Source: Actinomycetota bacterium
GTDB lineage: Bacteria > Actinomycetota > Acidimicrobiia > Acidimicrobiales > CADCSY01
Direction: 5' to 3'
DNA length: 7,653 nt
Assembly: GCA_016178435.1 (NCBI GenBank)
Contig: JACOTK010000079.1
Coordinates: 1 to 7,653 of the forward strand
The position numbers and the translations under genes are program-made. Below, piece after piece: positions 5,432 through 7,653 of the stretch (position 1 is its first letter; every line of letters starts with the position of its first letter). Under the pieces are notes generated by a model, which did no database searches, was not told the origin of the DNA, and saw nothing but the letters and a program-made list of their open reading frames with translations.

Positions 5432-6715
5432 ATGAACGAATCACGCCAACGGTGGGCCAGGATTCTGGCAGTGGGACTGGTCGTCACGCTCGTCGCGACG
5501 GCCTGCGGCTCGAAGAACAAGAGCGATTCGGCCACCAAGGACAACATCGACAAGGCGGCGCCCACCACCGTGGCGGCGAAGGCCACCATCCCCGACTCGA
5601 CCGTGGGCGTGACCGATACCGAGGTCCATATCGGTATTCACGTTCCCGAGACCCGGGGCGGCATCGCACTCGGCTCCATCCTCGGCATCCAGGATCTCTC
5701 GAAGGCCTACTGGGCAGCGGTCAACAAGGGCGGCGGCATCAATGGCCGGACCGTCGTTGCCGAGTTCGCCGACGACGGCTACGACGTGGCGAAGGCACTC
5801 GATGCCTGCCGCGAGCTGGAGTCGAAGAACGTGCTGTTCATCTCCGGCACCTCAGGAGCCGATCAGATCGTCGCGTGTGGTCAGTATGCGCTCGGCAAGA
5901 ACATTCCCTACCTCTCCCTGGGCGTCAGTGAGGCCGGTCTGACCGACCAGCCGGGTTACCGTGCGTTGACCAACACCTACGACCGCCAGGCCAAGCTTGC
6001 GGCGGAGTACATCGTCGACGATCTGGGCGGCAAGACCAAGAAGGCGGCCATGGTCATGTTCAACAGCCCCAACGTCGAGGGCGCCCGCAAGGTCTTCCGC
6101 GACGAGTTGAAGAGGCTCGGCGGAACGCTGGCCGCCGATGACCTCGTGGACAAGCAGGGCAATGCCAACGAGCTGGCAGCGGAATGCCTCAAGCTCAAGC
6201 AGGCCAACGCCGAGGTGGTCTTCTTCCTGGCGCTTCCGACCATCGCCGGCACGATGGCGAGAAGCTGCGCCGAGCAGGGCTACAAGCCTCAGTTTCTCAT
6301 GCCCGCCAACTCCGCTGCCTGTGGCTACAGCGACCCGATCTATGCAGCCGAGCTCTCCGGGTGCCTTGGCTTCGCTGCCATCAAGGTCGCCCGGGAATCA
6401 GGATCGCCCCTCGTCGAGCAAGCCCACACCGCATGGAAGGAGACGTTTGGCGACCGGGCTTTCCCGAGTGACGGGGAGCTTCTGTGGGGCCTGTTCGACA
6501 TCTATCGCGAGGCCATCGAGAAAGCCGGAAAGAACCTCAGTCGCCGCACGTTCCTCGATGCTCTCGACAACATGAAGGGCTACGACAACAAGCTGTTCAA
6601 CCCCATCGATTTCAAGGGCACCAACATCGCCAGCGACAGCGTCGTCGTGCAGCGGGCCGACAAGTCCAAGATGCAGTTCGATCAAGTCGTCGGGGAGTGG
6701 ACCAACAAGTTCTGA
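5432..6715 (+). CDS. livK: Substrate-binding lipoprotein of a branched-chain amino acid-type ABC transporter
   Basis: The 427-residue extracytoplasmic receptor captures a substrate for the ABC importer whose permease gene follows. A short basic start and hydrophobic segment (11-22) lead to a lipobox ending ATAC, with lipidated C25. A Ser/Lys/Thr/Ala-rich linker to about residue 58 precedes the periplasmic-binding fold (type 1, Leu/Ile/Val family), with VHIGIHVPETRGG, NGGINGR-like GGGINGRTV and the ISGTSGADQI ligand region. Beyond C25 there are six cysteines (126, 149, 252, 279, 297, 311), which could make three disulfides. The start ATG 5432 follows AGGGGGG by four bases. The ligand is not predictable: members of this family bind amino acids, amides, urea or aromatic acids. 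The livK symbol denotes family only. The gap to the permease gene is 59 bp, with no terminator. Confidence 0.9.
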   Translation: MNESRQRWARILAVGLVVTLVATACGSKNKSDSATKDNIDKAAPTTVAAKATIPDSTVGVTDTEVHIGIHVPETRGGIALGSILGIQDLSKAYWAAVNKGGGINGRTVVAEFADDGYDVAKALDACRELESKNVLFISGTSGADQIVACGQYALGKNIPYLSLGVSEAGLTDQPGYRALTNTYDRQAKLAAEYIVDDLGGKTKKAAMVMFNSPNVEGARKVFRDELKRLGGTLAADDLVDKQGNANELAAECLKLKQANAEVVFFLALPTIAGTMARSCAEQGYKPQFLMPANSAACGYSDPIYAAELSGCLGFAAIKVARESGSPLVEQAHTAWKETFGDRAFPSDGELLWGLFDIYREAIEKAGKNLSRRTFLDALDNMKGYDNKLFNPIDFKGTNIASDSVVVQRADKSKMQFDQVVGEWTNKF

Positions 6716-6774
6716 TTCCCCCTTCAAGCCGGCGCCACGAGCCCGAGGGACCGACGAAAGGCAATTGAGGCTCC

Positions 6775-7653
6775 ATGCGTGATCTGCTCACCTTTGTCGT
6801 CAGCGGACTGGCAGGAGGTTCGACGTATGCCTTGTTGGCCCTTGGCCTCGTGCTCATCCACAACTCCTCGCGCATCCTCAACGCAGCCCAGGGCGAGATC
6901 GGCGCTTTTGCCACCTTCCTCGTTGCGGGCCTCGCCATCTCCCACGATTGGCCCTGGCCCATCGCTGTCATGCTCGGCATCGCGGCGGGAGGCCTCCTGT
7001 CCCTCATGTCCGCCGCCGTCCTGCTCAGGCGATCATCGGGAGGGCGGCTCCCCCCTCTCGTGGGCACCATTGCGCTGCTCTCGTTGCTGGTCATCGTCGA
7101 AGCCCGCTACCTCGGGGCCGCACGAGACTTCCCCTCGCCGCTGACCGGAACCGGTATCACCGTCGGCGGGCTGGTCCTCACGCCCACGCGCCTGTTGGTC
7201 ATCGGCACCGTGGCGGTCACGAGCGCGGTCATGTGGGCATTGATCGAACGCACGCCCTTGGGTCTCGCCATTCGGGCAAGCGCGGACAATCGAGTCGCCG
7301 CAACCGTCGTCGGCCTCGATCCCAAGCGCGTCGAGCTGCTGACCTGGCTGCTCGCCGGGGTTCTGGGCGCCATCGCCGGGATCCTGCTGGGCTGGAACAA
7401 CCAGTCGATCTCGCCCGGATTTCTCACCGTCGCCCTCCCGCAGGCCTTCACCGCGGCCATCCTGGGGGGCATGACCAGCGCCCCGGGCGCCATCGTCGGT
7501 GGCCTCGCAATTGGCGTGATCGAAAGCCTCACCCGCAGGTACCTCGGCTCGACCCCCGGATCGCCCGAAGCCATCGTCTTCGCCATCCTGTTCGTGGTGC
7601 TGTTGGTACGCCCGCAGGGCATCTTCAGCCGCAAGGCGCGTCGGCTGGCCACC
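6775..7653 (+). CDS. livH: LivH-type permease of a branched-chain amino acid-type ABC transporter (3' end open)
   Basis: The frame stays open for 293 codons to the window edge. The hydrophobic protein has about eight membrane segments, with family landmarks: SGLAGGSTYALLALGLVLI (10-28), NAAQGEIGAFATF (36-48), the ATPase-contacting loop RASADNRVAATVVGLDPKRV (167-186), and GGMTSAPGAIVGGLAIGVIES (231-251). The ending LLVRPQGIFSRKA is the normal C-terminal signature of LivH, so only a few codons are probably missing, unless it is fused to LivM. It would form the channel with LivM and be driven by LivG and LivF, expected to the right. ATG 6775 has GAGG four bases upstream. It belongs to one operon with the binding-protein gene. 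Confidence 0.92.
   Translation, partial: MRDLLTFVVSGLAGGSTYALLALGLVLIHNSSRILNAAQGEIGAFATFLVAGLAISHDWPWPIAVMLGIAAGGLLSLMSAAVLLRRSSGGRLPPLVGTIALLSLLVIVEARYLGAARDFPSPLTGTGITVGGLVLTPTRLLVIGTVAVTSAVMWALIERTPLGLAIRASADNRVAATVVGLDPKRVELLTWLLAGVLGAIAGILLGWNNQSISPGFLTVALPQAFTAAILGGMTSAPGAIVGGLAIGVIESLTRRYLGSTPGSPEAIVFAILFVVLLVRPQGIFSRKARRLAT

Noticed and set aside
6716..6774. Gap between binding-protein and permease genes as a possible promoter or terminator
   Set aside because: No hairpin followed by T residues and no -10/-35 pair is visible, so it is read as an ordinary within-operon spacer.

Overview
The window is GC-rich, and its coding frames use mostly G or C at third positions. It carries an actinobacterial-looking gene set: a zinc-dependent LmbE/Mca-like deacetylase, a lipoprotein-type branched-chain amino acid binding protein, an alpha-methylacyl-CoA racemase of the mycobacterial MCR type and a single-domain cyclophilin with the sequence style of high-GC Gram-positives. 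An actinobacterium of the Acidimicrobiia kind, or a relative, is my best guess. That is an inference from style, not from a marker gene.

Layout from left to right. Positions 2-103 probably hold the last 33 codons of a plus-strand gene. Positions 104-303 contain no convincing gene but are crowded with short perfect inverted repeats, four of them almost back to back at 145-222 and two more at 247-294. An acyl-CoA synthetase-like AMP-forming ligase runs leftward from 1668 to 304. It diverges from a cation diffusion facilitator (1667-2629), and the two start codons overlap, so there is no intergenic space between them. The transporter gene converges on, and overlaps by 20 bases, a leftward cyclophilin gene (3170-2610). 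A 17-bp tandem duplication at this junction appears to have removed the transporter's older stop codon. Upstream of the cyclophilin gene, also leftward, are the LmbE-family deacetylase (4037-3246) and the alpha-methylacyl-CoA racemase (5182-4034), which overlap by the four bases GTGA.

A 249-bp divergent control region (5183-5431) follows. It carries two inverted repeats of identical 6-4-6 design whose centres are exactly 40 bp apart. To its right is a rightward ABC importer operon of the branched-chain amino acid (HAAT/Liv) type: a substrate-binding lipoprotein (5432-6715) and a LivH-type permease (6775 to the window edge). LivM and the ATPases would be expected beyond the edge.

The ligase, the racemase and the importer fit a theme of taking up and CoA-activating a carboxylic acid or branched substrate, then adjusting its 2-methyl stereochemistry before beta-oxidation. 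No residue in the window fixes the substrate. I see no mobile element, CRISPR array, rRNA or tRNA. The least explained element is the hairpin-dense region at the left.
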